Positions 47,191-55,984 of a DNA stretch of 64,000 nt are shown here, piece after piece. This stretch comes from Halomonas sp. GTDB taxonomy: Bacteria > Pseudomonadota > Gammaproteobacteria > Pseudomonadales > Halomonadaceae. The position numbers and the translations under genes were made by a program. The notes under the pieces are model-generated. The model was not told where the DNA came from. It did no database searches and was given only the letters and a program-made list of their open reading frames with translations. The first letter of the stretch is position 1, and each line of letters opens with the position of its first letter. The DNA lies in the NCBI RefSeq assembly GCF_011050415.1, contig NZ_DRFS01000013.1:62001-126000 (forward strand). Direction: 5' to 3'.

Positions 47191-48573
47191 ATGACCGAAA
47201 CAGTTAAACCCCGCGCCACCCTCTCCAGCATTATTTCTCCTGAAGGAAGCCTTGAAGTCCTTTCTCAGCATGAAGTGAATCGCCTGCATAGCACCTCTCA
47301 GAGCGGCCTTCATGATCTGGTTCGGCGGTGTGCACTGGCGGTGCTCAATTGCGGTAACCCAAGCGACGATAGCCTGGCGATATTGGAAGCCTATAAAGAT
47401 TTTGATATTGAAGTATTGCAACAAGATCGCGGTATTCGCCTAAAGCTAACCAATGCCCCAGCGGAAGCGTTCGTTGATGGCCACATGATTCGCGGTATCC
47501 GTGAACACTTATCGTCGATCATTCGCGATATTGTTTACGTCTACAACGAGATTCAACACCATAAACGTTTTGATCTTAGTACCGCAGAAGGTACCACCAA
47601 TGCGGTTTTCCATATTCTGCGCAAAGCGGGCACCTTAAAACCTGGCCGCGATCCGAGTTTGGTAGTGTGCTGGGGTGGTCACTCTATTTCCCGGGAAGAG
47701 TATGAGTACACCAAAGATGTGGGCTACCACTTAGGCCTGCGTGATTTGGATATTTGTACTGGCTGCGGGCCAGGTGCAATGAAAGGGCCAATGAAAGGGG
47801 CAAATGTTGCCCATGCCAAGCAACGACGCAAAGAAGGCCGTTACCTAGGTATTTCTGAACCCGGCATTATCGCCGCCGAAGCGCCCAACCCCATCGTTAA
47901 TGAACTGGTGGTAATGCCAGACATTGAAAAACGTCTGGAAGCTTTTGTGCGCCTGGGGCACGGCATTATTGTCTTCCCTGGCGGCGTTGGGACGGCGGAA
48001 GAAATTCTCTACCTGCTGGGCATCTTGCTGCATCCCAGCAACCAGGATATTCCCTTTCCGTTAATTTTCACCGGCCCCGCTGACTCCGCGGCCTACTTCC
48101 AGAAAATCGACGAATTCCTGGTCTATACACTCGGTGAGGATATTCGCCGCTACTACACCATTATTACCGGCGACCCGGTTGCCGTCGCGCGCACTATGCG
48201 CCAGGGCGTCGACGAAATCGCCCAGTTCCGACGCACCCACCAGGATGCGTTTTATTACAACTGGCGCTTGACCATCGCGCGTGAATTCCAAGCAACCTTT
48301 GAGCCCACCCATGAAGCAATGCGCTCACTAGCACTTCACCGCCAACAGCCTACCCACGAGCTAGCCGCCAACTTGCGCCGCGCTTTTTCAGGTATTGTGG
48401 CTGGTAACGTAAAAGAGCCTGGCATTCGTGCAATTAAAGCTCACGGCCCCTTTATACTGACGGCAGAACCCGAGCTAATGCAGCGCTTGGACGAACTGCT
48501 GACGTCCTTTGTGGCTCAAGGTCGGATGAAACTGGATGGCCAACCTTATACGCCTTGCTACGTATTGAAATAG
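47191..48573 (+). CDS. ppnN: PpnN, nucleotide 5'-monophosphate nucleosidase
   Basis: 460-residue nucleosidase of the extended LOG (Lonely Guy) family. The start MTETVKPRATLSS fits; E. coli PpnN is 454 residues. The LOG motif PGGVGTAEEILYLLGILL is near residue 265. It cleaves purine and pyrimidine monophosphates to base and ribose 5-phosphate, and E. coli PpnN is activated by (p)ppGpp. The domain order with N- and C-terminal extensions is preserved. AGGGA lies about 11 nt upstream of the start. Confidence 0.94.
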   Translation: MTETVKPRATLSSIISPEGSLEVLSQHEVNRLHSTSQSGLHDLVRRCALAVLNCGNPSDDSLAILEAYKDFDIEVLQQDRGIRLKLTNAPAEAFVDGHMIRGIREHLSSIIRDIVYVYNEIQHHKRFDLSTAEGTTNAVFHILRKAGTLKPGRDPSLVVCWGGHSISREEYEYTKDVGYHLGLRDLDICTGCGPGAMKGPMKGANVAHAKQRRKEGRYLGISEPGIIAAEAPNPIVNELVVMPDIEKRLEAFVRLGHGIIVFPGGVGTAEEILYLLGILLHPSNQDIPFPLIFTGPADSAAYFQKIDEFLVYTLGEDIRRYYTIITGDPVAVARTMRQGVDEIAQFRRTHQDAFYYNWRLTIAREFQATFEPTHEAMRSLALHRQQPTHELAANLRRAFSGIVAGNVKEPGIRAIKAHGPFILTAEPELMQRLDELLTSFVAQGRMKLDGQPYTPCYVLK

Positions 48574-48636
48574 ATAGCCAAGTAATGAATAAGCACTGAA
48601 ATAGCGCCGTAGAGAATCACAATGCCAACCTAAAAC

Positions 48637-48661
48637 CCAGCCGCCCAACACAGGCGGCTGG
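48637..48661 (+). terminator. Hairpin downstream of ppnN
   Basis: 9-bp stem CCAGCCGCC/GGCGGCTGG with a 7-nt loop just before the TSUP permease gene. The T-tract is weak, so termination may be partial. Confidence 0.4.
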
Positions 48662-48687
48662 TCATTTAGGGATAATCGGACTCGCCC

Positions 48688-49416
48688 ATGCTAATTGCGT
48701 TTATTACGTTGCTAATCGCTGGAATCGTCAAAGGTGCCATTGGCTCAGGCGTGCCGGTTATTGTCATACCGATTCTTACCATGCTCTATGACGTTCAGTT
48801 GGCTATCGCAGTGTTGCTCGCGCCTAATCTTTTTAGCAACGCATTGCAGGTATGGCAATATCGTCGCCACCTGCTGCCTTTGCGCTTCTTGGCCGCTTTC
48901 TCTATCGCAGGTGGGCTGGGAATAATCCTGGGCACCTGGGGCCTGGTGGTATTATCACCGGACATACTTTCACTGGGTGTCGCTTTTGCCATTGTGCTGT
49001 ATCTGGCCATTAAATTGGCGAAGCGACACCTCGCTCTGCCCTTACATACCGCCACCCGGATCGTGATTCCAGTGGGCATTTTGGCGGGTGTGCTGCAAGG
49101 CGCTGCGGGCATGTCAGCACCGGCCTCGGTTACGTTCTTAAATGCCATGCAACTAGAGCGACGCGTTTACATCGGCTCAATCTCGGTATTTTTTGTTGCC
49201 ATTACCAGCGTGCAAATTCCAGCCCTGCTCAGCACAGGCATTTTGACGTGGGAGCGCGCCCTGTTTAGCATAGTGGCACTGCTCGTTATTCTAGCTACCA
49301 TGCCCCTGGGCGCTAACCTGGGCAAACGATTGCCTCACCGTTGGTTTGACAACTTGATTATGCTGCTTCTCGCGGCTATTGCCTGCAAAATCTTCTTTGA
49401 TACGCTTGTTGCCTAA
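48688..49416 (+). CDS. TSUP/TauE-SafE family permease
   Basis: 242-residue inner-membrane protein with about seven helices. It opens with GIVKGAIGSGVPVIVIPIL, the duplicated GxxxGxxGxGxG hallmark of TSUP, and repeats the pattern in GVLQGAAGMSAPASVTFL. Family members export sulfite, sulfoacetate or other organic anions. The substrate is unknown here. It lies downstream of ppnN in the same direction. Confidence 0.9.
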   Translation: MLIAFITLLIAGIVKGAIGSGVPVIVIPILTMLYDVQLAIAVLLAPNLFSNALQVWQYRRHLLPLRFLAAFSIAGGLGIILGTWGLVVLSPDILSLGVAFAIVLYLAIKLAKRHLALPLHTATRIVIPVGILAGVLQGAAGMSAPASVTFLNAMQLERRVYIGSISVFFVAITSVQIPALLSTGILTWERALFSIVALLVILATMPLGANLGKRLPHRWFDNLIMLLLAAIACKIFFDTLVA

Positions 49417-49542
49417 TCAGCTTTTACACCAGGTCGCTCTTGAATAGTTCGCCGATTGGGGAACCAAAGCAGAAAAAAGTGGCCGTAATAGTTACTCTTA
49501 TGGGGAATTTTTCTCACCTTGCACCGACGAAAGGAACTCACA

Positions 49543-49749
49543 ATGTCGATGATTAACCAGTTAAAAGATGGAAAAACCAAAGATTTCGCTAAGCACTGCT
49601 ATGAAACCAGCTCTGTTGAGAGATTGCGGGCCGCGGCTGAAGGCAAAGCAGACCAAGCAGAAATGGAGCATTGGAATCTGAGTGAAGGCCAGTGGGAAGA
49701 GGCTATAGCCACGGCGCTCGCGGACCATGAAGCTAAAGATTCAAAATGA
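49543..49749 (+). CDS. Small uncharacterised acidic protein
   Basis: 68-residue protein, MSMINQLKDGKTKDFAKHCYETSS, rich in Glu/Ala with one helical tail (QWEEAIATALADHEAKDSK). AAGGA lies 8 nt upstream of the ATG at 49543. No signal peptide or membrane segment. I do not recognise the family. It is followed by a bidirectional terminator. Confidence 0.6.
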   Translation: MSMINQLKDGKTKDFAKHCYETSSVERLRAAAEGKADQAEMEHWNLSEGQWEEAIATALADHEAKDSK

Positions 49750-49804
49750 TTAACTAGCAGTCGATTGTTTGTACTGACAGCAACCAACGCCTGCCACCTA
49801 AAAT

Positions 49805-49840
49805 AAAAGCCCTGCAGGAGTTTATCCGGCAGGGCTTTTT
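49805..49840. terminator. Bidirectional terminator
   Basis: 11-bp stem AAAAGCCCTGC/GCAGGGCTTTT with a 13-nt loop; TTTTT on the plus strand and T-rich sequence on the minus strand. It separates the small acidic protein gene from the convergent lipoprotein gene. Confidence 0.85.
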
Positions 49841-49872
49841 AGGTATTAACTCAGCGACTTCTAGCTTGGCAC

Positions 49873-50718
49873 TTACTCACGATTTGATAGCGTAACGCCT
49901 GCATACTCTTCACGCAGGCGCTCTAATCGTGCAGTCTCGCTCTCGGTCAAATCAGGAGCATCCCAGAGTGCTTTATTGTCAGAACCACGCAGGCCTTCCA
50001 GCGTCACAGTCAACACCGCGCTGCTAGGTATTTGAGCATCCCCCCAAGGGCCAAAGCGATTGGGGGCAAGGCTCGATTTAAGTGTTTCACCCGGCTCAAT
50101 ACCGCCAGGAACAGCGTAATAAAAAGACTCATCGACCCAAGGTACCGAGCGACCAGCACTGGTGAGGACGCCGCGCAGTAACAGCTCAGAGATAGCCTGA
50201 TCAGTGCCATTGGTCACTTCAAGATCAATCACCGGTTCAGGGGCACCGTAGGGGCTAGCGCTCATATAAAATCGTGCTTGATCAATAGTAAAGCGATCTA
50301 GCTGCTGCTTGTCACGGACGGCGTTCGCCTGTTTCTCTTCTAATCGTGTCAGCGTTCGAATCGCTTGCTCGCGCTCTCGTGAACGTCTTTCACGTAGAAT
50401 CTGATCGGCGCGATGAATCACCTGATCTCCCGTTAAGCCATGCATTTGTGCATTAGCAGATTCGGCGATCTCAGCGGCATTCATCCGCTGCGGGTTGAGA
50501 ATATCGACACCATCAAAGGTGGCGGTGGCAATGATAATTAAACCGCGATCAAATTCGTCACGTTTGTAGCTCGGTAGCGAAGCGCGCACCTTCTCAACAG
50601 AGACAACGGAGGCAGGCATGGAGCTAGTATCAATTTTGGGATCTGAGCAACCCGCTATCATTATGAGCGATAGTGATATTGCAGAAAGCCTAAGACGGCT
50701 CCACATACGGTACCTCAA
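49873..50718 (-). CDS. DUF6694-like lipoprotein
   Basis: 281-residue predicted lipoprotein: signal peptide with lipobox MIAGC at residues 20-24, then SDPKIDTSSMPASVV, a charged helix region (RASLPSYKRDEFDRGL), and a helical segment with Arg/Glu repeats (ILRERRSREREQAIR). The N-terminal 60 residues resemble the DUF6694 lipoproteins. The C-terminal half looks like a beta-rich domain (PVIDLEVTNGTDQAISELLLRG). It is divergent from the membrane protein next to telA. Function unknown. Confidence 0.65.
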   Translation of the reverse strand: MRYRMWSRLRLSAISLSLIMIAGCSDPKIDTSSMPASVVSVEKVRASLPSYKRDEFDRGLIIIATATFDGVDILNPQRMNAAEIAESANAQMHGLTGDQVIHRADQILRERRSREREQAIRTLTRLEEKQANAVRDKQQLDRFTIDQARFYMSASPYGAPEPVIDLEVTNGTDQAISELLLRGVLTSAGRSVPWVDESFYYAVPGGIEPGETLKSSLAPNRFGPWGDAQIPSSAVLTVTLEGLRGSDNKALWDAPDLTESETARLERLREEYAGVTLSNRE

Positions 50719-50872
50719 AGCAGGCAGATAAGATTGCTGAGGAGCTTAACGGAAAGCGCTATTTAGCTCTACCCTTTGCTGCCTGCGCAACGCGTAATAC
50801 AGGCAAAAAACCGCCATCTCAGTTACGCTAGCGTCGTTACTTGAGCTCCATGACAGAAGGATAGCCATATCA

Positions 50873-51814
50873 ATGTTAGGATTTCTGCAGGGATTTTCCT
50901 ATGGCTTGTTTATGACCTGCCTGCCCTGGCTGCTGGTAGGCCTGTTCAACCCTGCCCTGGCACTTCCAGGGCTAACTCCCGGGCGCATGCAAGTAATCAT
51001 CCGCTATTGTTTGGTGATTCCTTTCATTAGCATGCTGCTATGGTTGACCTCTCTTTGGGGTGGCTTCAGCCCCAGTTTACTGGGCTGGCTGGCGGGCATT
51101 GTCGCTATTCCCGTGGCGCTGCCAATCGAGCGGACGCTGCGCGGTTGGTTGGCTCGCCGTCGCGCTCGTCGTCAGATGAAGCAAACAATATACGAAGACC
51201 TTAGACGTCGCGCTGAAGAGGAACGAAATGCCTATGAGGCTGGCGTATCAGTACTCGATCCGACAAAGCCACCCGCGGGAGCAGATGATTTGGTTCTGGC
51301 CATGTGTCGGGCCAAGCAGACCCTGCTTGATGTGCAGCGTCCTGACCTTGCGATACTCTCCGACCGCCTCTATAGCCGCTATCGCCATGTTATGGATGTG
51401 CTGGGTGAACGATTTCACACTGGCGAGCTCGCCTTTGAGCGTTCGCGAGGTCTGGTAACTCAGGTATGCCTTGGCGCGGTAGATACGCTCACCACTATGG
51501 CATCGCAGGCGCGAGGAGTAATTAGCGTGGACGGTAACTACGTGCGAAGCCGTTTGGATCGTGAGAGCAAACGGTTAAGCGAGGAAGAGCGCGCCGCCCT
51601 AGTACGTAGGCTTGATCTGCTCGTGGAGACCGAGCACCGGCTAAATAAACTCTCGGCACGAATTGAATCGGCCTTAACCGTGCTCGACGACACTGCGGTT
51701 TCCATGGCCCGTATTGAGACAGCTCGCCCGCAGGCGGTGGTTACCACCGAGAAGGCGCTTGAGGATCTGCGCCGCTTCGTGGAAGGCGCAGATCGTTATT
51801 CACGCAAAGATTAA
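50873..51814 (+). CDS. Membrane protein with cytoplasmic coiled-coil domain, TelA neighbour
   Basis: 313-residue protein. Two N-terminal membrane helices (about 8-30 and 42-85, the second probably two short segments) are followed by a basic RRRARRQMKQ stretch and a long helical, charge-rich domain with coiled-coil character (DRESKRLSEEERAALVRRL and TEKALEDLRRFVEG). I do not recognise the family name. It lies 98 nt before the telA-family gene in the same direction, and both proteins are helical, so they could act as a complex. No metal or catalytic motif is visible. Confidence 0.7.
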   Translation: MLGFLQGFSYGLFMTCLPWLLVGLFNPALALPGLTPGRMQVIIRYCLVIPFISMLLWLTSLWGGFSPSLLGWLAGIVAIPVALPIERTLRGWLARRRARRQMKQTIYEDLRRRAEEERNAYEAGVSVLDPTKPPAGADDLVLAMCRAKQTLLDVQRPDLAILSDRLYSRYRHVMDVLGERFHTGELAFERSRGLVTQVCLGAVDTLTTMASQARGVISVDGNYVRSRLDRESKRLSEEERAALVRRLDLLVETEHRLNKLSARIESALTVLDDTAVSMARIETARPQAVVTTEKALEDLRRFVEGADRYSRKD

Positions 51815-51912
51815 GCCCGGCCACATAATGTGCAGGACGCACTGCGTAGATAGAGTCACGTAAAGTTCGTAAAACAGTTATAACGGTTTTATTGTTAGCT
51901 CAGGAGATGTCC

Positions 51913-53148
51913 ATGACTCAGCAACCTGATGGTGAACGTCGCCTCTCACTACCACCGGTGGACGAGATCGCGAGCCAGTTAGGCACTAGCCAATCAAAGG
52001 CAAACCAGGTTGATCCGACCAACGCCACTGACCATGACTTCATACAAGACATCGCGTCAGACAGCGACCCTGAGCTTGAGGCAATGGCTGAGCGTTTTGT
52101 TGACGAGATCCTAGCTGAGGGTGCCGAGGCATCAGCAGTTCACCAGCGGCGTGCCGTTGATGAGATGGGCCTTGAATTGCAACAGCAAGCTGCTCATCGC
52201 AGTGCCATGTTGCAAACGCCCCTGCGTCAGTTAGCCGACCAGGGCGACGAAGGCGGGCCGGTGGCCAAGGCATTGACCGACCTTCGCGGGCGCATGGAGG
52301 GCCTTGACCCCGCTCGCCACCGCCTGGCGCCGACCGCTTTGGATCGCGTTCTGGCGATCATTCCCGGTCTCGATAGCCGCCTGCAGCGCTACTTTCGAAA
52401 GTTCGAAAATACCCAGCAGGCACTGGATGCGATTATTGAGGATCTGGAAGGCGGTCGCGACATGCTCCATCGTGACAACCTCACGCTGAGCGATGATCAG
52501 CAAGCGCTTACTAAAATCCTGAGAGAACTGAACCGCCAAGTTGCCCTCGGCCGCATTATCGACCGCCGGCTATGCGATGAGACCGCCGTGCGCGATAGCA
52601 ATGATCCACGTCGTCACTTTCTTGAGGAGGAGCTGCTCTTTCCTCTGCGTCAGCGTATCGTCGACCTACAGCAACAGCTAGCGGTCAGTCAGCAAGGCGT
52701 GCTGGCGCTAGAGGTCATTATCCGCAACAACCGGGAATTGATACGCGGCGTGGACAGGGCGATTAACGTCACCGTTTCTGCCCTCACGGTCGCGGTAACC
52801 GTTGCTATGGCGATGGCCAATCAGCGCCTAGTGCTGGATCGCATTGAAGCGCTCAACACCACTACGTCGCAGTTGATTGGCGGCACAGCTAAAGCGCTGC
52901 GCCAGCAGGGCGTAGATATCCAAAAGCGGGCCTCCTCGGCGATGCTGGACATGCAAGTACTTGAAGAGGCTTTTACCGAGGTTATGGGCGCCATTGACGA
53001 TCTATCAAGCTATCGCCAAGAGGCTCTGCCCCGCCTGAATGAACAGATTGACCGCATGGCGACGTTAGCAAAGCAGGGAGATGCGTCCATCGCACGACTT
53101 CAAGAAGGTAATGAATCGCAGCCAAAGGATGGCAGCGCACCTAGTTAA
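51913..53148 (+). CDS. telA: TelA-family toxic-anion resistance protein
   Basis: 411-residue soluble, almost all-helical protein. The middle has VTVSALTVAVTVAMAMANQRLVLDRIEALN (given as a landmark span in the family) and TTSQLIGGTAKALRQQG, typical of TelA. AGGAG lies 6 nt upstream of the ATG at 51913; the frame is open seven codons further. TelA homologues are linked to tellurite and cell-envelope stress resistance, though the mechanism is unknown. It is co-directional with the membrane coiled-coil protein. Confidence 0.85.
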   Translation: MTQQPDGERRLSLPPVDEIASQLGTSQSKANQVDPTNATDHDFIQDIASDSDPELEAMAERFVDEILAEGAEASAVHQRRAVDEMGLELQQQAAHRSAMLQTPLRQLADQGDEGGPVAKALTDLRGRMEGLDPARHRLAPTALDRVLAIIPGLDSRLQRYFRKFENTQQALDAIIEDLEGGRDMLHRDNLTLSDDQQALTKILRELNRQVALGRIIDRRLCDETAVRDSNDPRRHFLEEELLFPLRQRIVDLQQQLAVSQQGVLALEVIIRNNRELIRGVDRAINVTVSALTVAVTVAMAMANQRLVLDRIEALNTTTSQLIGGTAKALRQQGVDIQKRASSAMLDMQVLEEAFTEVMGAIDDLSSYRQEALPRLNEQIDRMATLAKQGDASIARLQEGNESQPKDGSAPS

Positions 53149-53217
53149 TTTGCCAGGGTTCGCAGAGCGAAGCAGAGATAACGTAAATACCGGCCCACTG
53201 AAGGGTCATGAGCTACC

Positions 53218-53468
53218 TCAGAGAAAGCCTGCAAGCACATTGATAGTAAGTGCCAATACGCCAAGATTGAAGGAGAAGGCCAAAATGCCATGAAACGTGA
53301 CCACGCGACGTAGATAAGATGTTTCGACAGCAACATCCGAGACTTGACAGGTCATGCCAATGACAAAGGCGAAGGAGCAAAAATCCGCAAACTTCGGAAG
53401 GTGCTGGCCGGGGAAAAACAGCACCCTATGAGATGGGCTCACCATTTTTCTGACATCGCGTCCGTCAA
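53218..53468 (-). pseudogene. C-terminal remnant of a DUF1345 membrane protein
   Basis: The last 60 or so codons read FADFCSFAFVIGMTCQVSDV, VETSYLRRVVTFHG and LAFSFNLGVLALTINVLAG, which is the C-terminus of DUF1345 proteins. The N-terminal part is missing. The frame runs without a stop into an IS3-type transposase start, giving a chimeric 120-codon ORF. The exact junction is between about 53430 and 53470. It is unlikely to make a useful product. Confidence 0.7.
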
Positions 53469-53600
53469 AAGGCACGGGCGTGCCGGCCTGCGCCTGCCTG
53501 AGCACGGCAGTGATCCGGCTGTCGGTGAAACGGGCTTTCTTCATGGAATCTCCTTGGAAAAGCGTACGGGGAAATTCCACTTCTGGCGTCAGCCAATGGG
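53469..53600 (-). mobile_element. 5' fragment of an IS3-family transposase OrfA
   Basis: From the ATG at 53544 the minus strand reads [20 protein letters not shown] then GTPVP, the classical start of IS3-type OrfA, preceded by AAGGAGATTCC. It stops resembling the family after about 25 codons, where the DUF1345 remnant begins. 53545-53600 probably includes the left end of the element. The rest of the insertion sequence is deleted. Confidence 0.65.
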
Positions 53601-53657
53601 CGGGGGGATTACTCCGGGAAAGTCGGCTCGCGCTGGAGATATTTTCGCAGCAGACAC

Positions 53658-54392
53658 TCAGCTCTGTGCCGTCGGACGGATTACGATGCTTCCAACATCC
53701 ACTTCCGGCGGTTGCTCAATTGCAAAAAGGATGCCACGCGCGATAGCGTCAGGCGAGATCGCAATACCTCCAAGTCCCTCGTCAATCATTTTCTTCGCGG
53801 TTTCATCCTTAATGCCGTCAACGAAACTCGTAGCGATCACGCCTGGAGAGATTTCGGTCACGCGAAGATTCGGGCCTGACTCCTGCCTCAGCACCTCGGT
53901 CGCCGTGCGCACCGCGTTTTTTGTGGCGGCATAGACGCCCATGGTCGGGGAAACCTGGATGCCCGCCGTAGAAACGACGTTGACCACGTGCCCACTCCCC
54001 TGATGCGCAAACACCGGCAGTGCAGCAGCGATGCCATAAAGCGTGCCGCGGAAATTGATATCGATCATCAAATCCCAATCCTCCACGCACAGCGCATCAA
54101 AACGAGAGATAGGCCCAACCCCAGCGTTGTTCACTATGACGTCAAGCTTGCCGCCCTGCTCGACCGCCAAGGCGACAAGTTCTTCAAGCTCGCCCCGATG
54201 ACGCACATCGGTTTTCTTGAACACTGCTTTGCCGCCAGCGGCGTTGATCTCGTCGGTCACAGCCTGAAGCGCCGACTCACTTCGGGAACCCAGAACGACG
54301 AACGCACCGTGCTTTGCAAGCAGCTTCGCCGTTGCCCGGCCGATACCGCTGCTTGCTCCCGTGATCACTACAACCTTTTTTGCGATACTCAT
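53658..54392 (-). CDS. SDR-family NAD(P)-dependent oxidoreductase
   Basis: 244-residue classical short-chain dehydrogenase: cofactor motif [19 protein letters not shown] near residue 90, catalytic Ser in VNVVSTAG and YAATKNAV (Tyr-x3-Lys). The segment [18 protein letters not shown] ([16 protein letters not shown]) is typical of the YdfG/small-molecule SDR group. The substrate is unknown. It is divergent from an AraC-family gene and both sit between mobile-element fragments, so the pair is probably acquired cargo. Confidence 0.88.
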   Translation of the reverse strand: MSIAKKVVVITGASSGIGRATAKLLAKHGAFVVLGSRSESALQAVTDEINAAGGKAVFKKTDVRHRGELEELVALAVEQGGKLDVIVNNAGVGPISRFDALCVEDWDLMIDINFRGTLYGIAAALPVFAHQGSGHVVNVVSTAGIQVSPTMGVYAATKNAVRTATEVLRQESGPNLRVTEISPGVIATSFVDGIKDETAKKMIDEGLGGIAISPDAIARGILFAIEQPPEVDVGSIVIRPTAQS

Positions 54393-54471
54393 TGCGGCTC
54401 TCCTAACGAAACATTCCTGAAGGACCTGAAGGATATGTACTAGAATAAAGACTGTCTATGCGTGAATATCC

Positions 54472-55392
54472 ATGAAATTATCGCAATCATCTAAAAATTC
54501 GTACGATCCTCTGTCAGACGTCCTCGACGTTCTTGGAGCAAGGGTCGTTAGACGTACTCGTATGGAAGCAGCGGGGCTGTGGGCGCTCGCGTTTCCTGCC
54601 ATTGACCGGCTCAAGTTTGTCGCCTTGCTGCGCGGGAGCCAGTGGTTGATGCTTCCGGGGCGCGAGCCGCAACTTATGCATGAAGGGGACATATGTCTGC
54701 TCGGACGAACCGCATATGTCGTGGCCAGCGACCCCGACGTGACGCCTACTGATGGGCGGATTCTCTATGGTTCCGGCTGCGACGTGGCCCACATCGGCGG
54801 AGACGACACGATCGGTATCGGAGGAACCGTCACGTTCACTGCGTCACATGCAGACTTCCTGCTCGACAGGCTGCCCGCGTTTATGATCGTTTCGCGGTCT
54901 TCGCCCGCGTCTGGAGCCATCGCGACGATTCTCGCGCTTGTAAGCAAGGAGATGGAACGGGACATGATAGGGAGCGACATCGTGAGTGCCCGGCTTGCAG
55001 ACGTGCTGGTGGTGGAAGCGATCCGAGCGTACGCCGAGCATGCAACACAAACTGAAATGGGATGGCTCAGCGCGATCTCCGAGCCTCGGCTTGGCAAAGC
55101 GCTCCGCGCAATGCACGCAGACGTCGCGCAACCCTGGACAGTGGCTCGGCTTGCCAGCGTGGCGGGCATGTCACGCGCTGCCTTCTCTGCCGCATTCACA
55201 CACCGAATAGGACAGCCGCCGCTTGCCTACTTGCGCGCATGGCGGCTCACCATTGCCCGGGCCGCACTGATGCGTGGTGATATGACCGTCGCCCTCGCCG
55301 CAAGCAAGGTCGGTTATACGTCGCAGAGCGCATTTACACATGCCTTTCGGCGTGCTTTTGGCTGCCCTCCGAAAGCCGATGCCCGTTCGTGA
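54472..55392 (+). CDS. AraC-family regulator with N-terminal cupin-like domain
   Basis: 306 residues. The N-terminal half is a cupin_6/AraC ligand-binding fold (LRGSQWLMLPGREPQLMHEGD). The C-terminal half contains two helix-turn-helix motifs (WTVARLASVAGMSRAAFSAA and VALAASKVGYTSQSAFTHAF) and ends FGCPPKA. It is divergent from the SDR gene, with 79 bases between start codons. This is the usual layout for control of a small catabolic or detoxification SDR. Effector unknown. Confidence 0.9.
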   Translation: MKLSQSSKNSYDPLSDVLDVLGARVVRRTRMEAAGLWALAFPAIDRLKFVALLRGSQWLMLPGREPQLMHEGDICLLGRTAYVVASDPDVTPTDGRILYGSGCDVAHIGGDDTIGIGGTVTFTASHADFLLDRLPAFMIVSRSSPASGAIATILALVSKEMERDMIGSDIVSARLADVLVVEAIRAYAEHATQTEMGWLSAISEPRLGKALRAMHADVAQPWTVARLASVAGMSRAAFSAAFTHRIGQPPLAYLRAWRLTIARAALMRGDMTVALAASKVGYTSQSAFTHAFRRAFGCPPKADARS

Positions 55393-55520
55393 AACTTTCC
55401 GCAGGATGAGGCACACGCCAGCATGCGTAGAGTGCTTGCCGCCACTTCTTACGCCGACCGGTTTGATGCCGCGCTATCGCTGACGAGAGATGCAATCAAA
55501 TCGAAGCGCGTGGTCGCTTT

Positions 55521-55717
55521 TCATTGAAGAGCGGCCTCAAGCGATTTCAGCCACGCCATCGTGGCAATACCTGCCAGCATCTCCAGCAACGAGCTGGTGG
55601 CATGGATGGCGACCGTCCCCGGAACCGATCAATACTGCCACGTAGCAACTGGGCGATGACTTCAGCGAAGAACGTGGACAATCCGACGATGATCAGCAGG
55701 CCCATTCGGGCATCCAT
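55521..55717 (-). pseudogene. Frameshifted small membrane-type ORF
   Basis: From ATG at 55717 the minus strand reads MDARMGLLIIVGLSTFFAEV and IAQLLRGSIDRF, then leaves frame. A one-base shift near 55620 restores GTVAIHATSSLLEMLAG, IATMAWLKSLEAALQ and a TGA at 55521. The hydrophobic pattern looks like part of a membrane protein. I do not recognise the family. The rest of 55393-55720 shows no other gene. Confidence 0.35.
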
Positions 55718-55781
55718 TTAAAAACAATACGTTACGTTACATCCATTCCCATGGCCGGAGACAGTTCCTGAATGGCGTGAT

Positions 55782-55799
55782 TTACTCCCACTCAATTGT
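55782..55799 (-). other. guaA 3'-end-like attachment site remnant
   Basis: Minus strand ACAATTGAGTGGGAGTAA translates as TIEWE-stop, identical in style to the last codons of guaA. The guaA 3' end is a known integration site for genomic islands. No other guaA sequence surrounds it, so it looks like an att duplication left by a mobile island. Confidence 0.5.
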
Positions 55800-55808
55800 C
55801 TAAAACCC

Positions 55809-55836
55809 AGCCAGAGCACTGATCTGGCTTTTTTTA
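55809..55836 (+). terminator. Orphan intrinsic terminator
   Basis: 7-bp stem AGCCAGA/TCTGGCT with a 7-nt loop followed by seven T on the plus strand. No intact gene precedes it on that strand closer than araC. Confidence 0.7.
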
Positions 55837-55984
55837 ATGCGCGGGACGCTTGTTGCCTACCCTTGGACTATAAAAATCATACGCTGTTGATTTTTTAAAA
55901 TAAAAATAGCAGGAAATTTTTCTGTGCAGTTTCGACATCTATCGAAGTCGATCGCCTTTCCGCAACCGCGGTGGAATAAATCGC

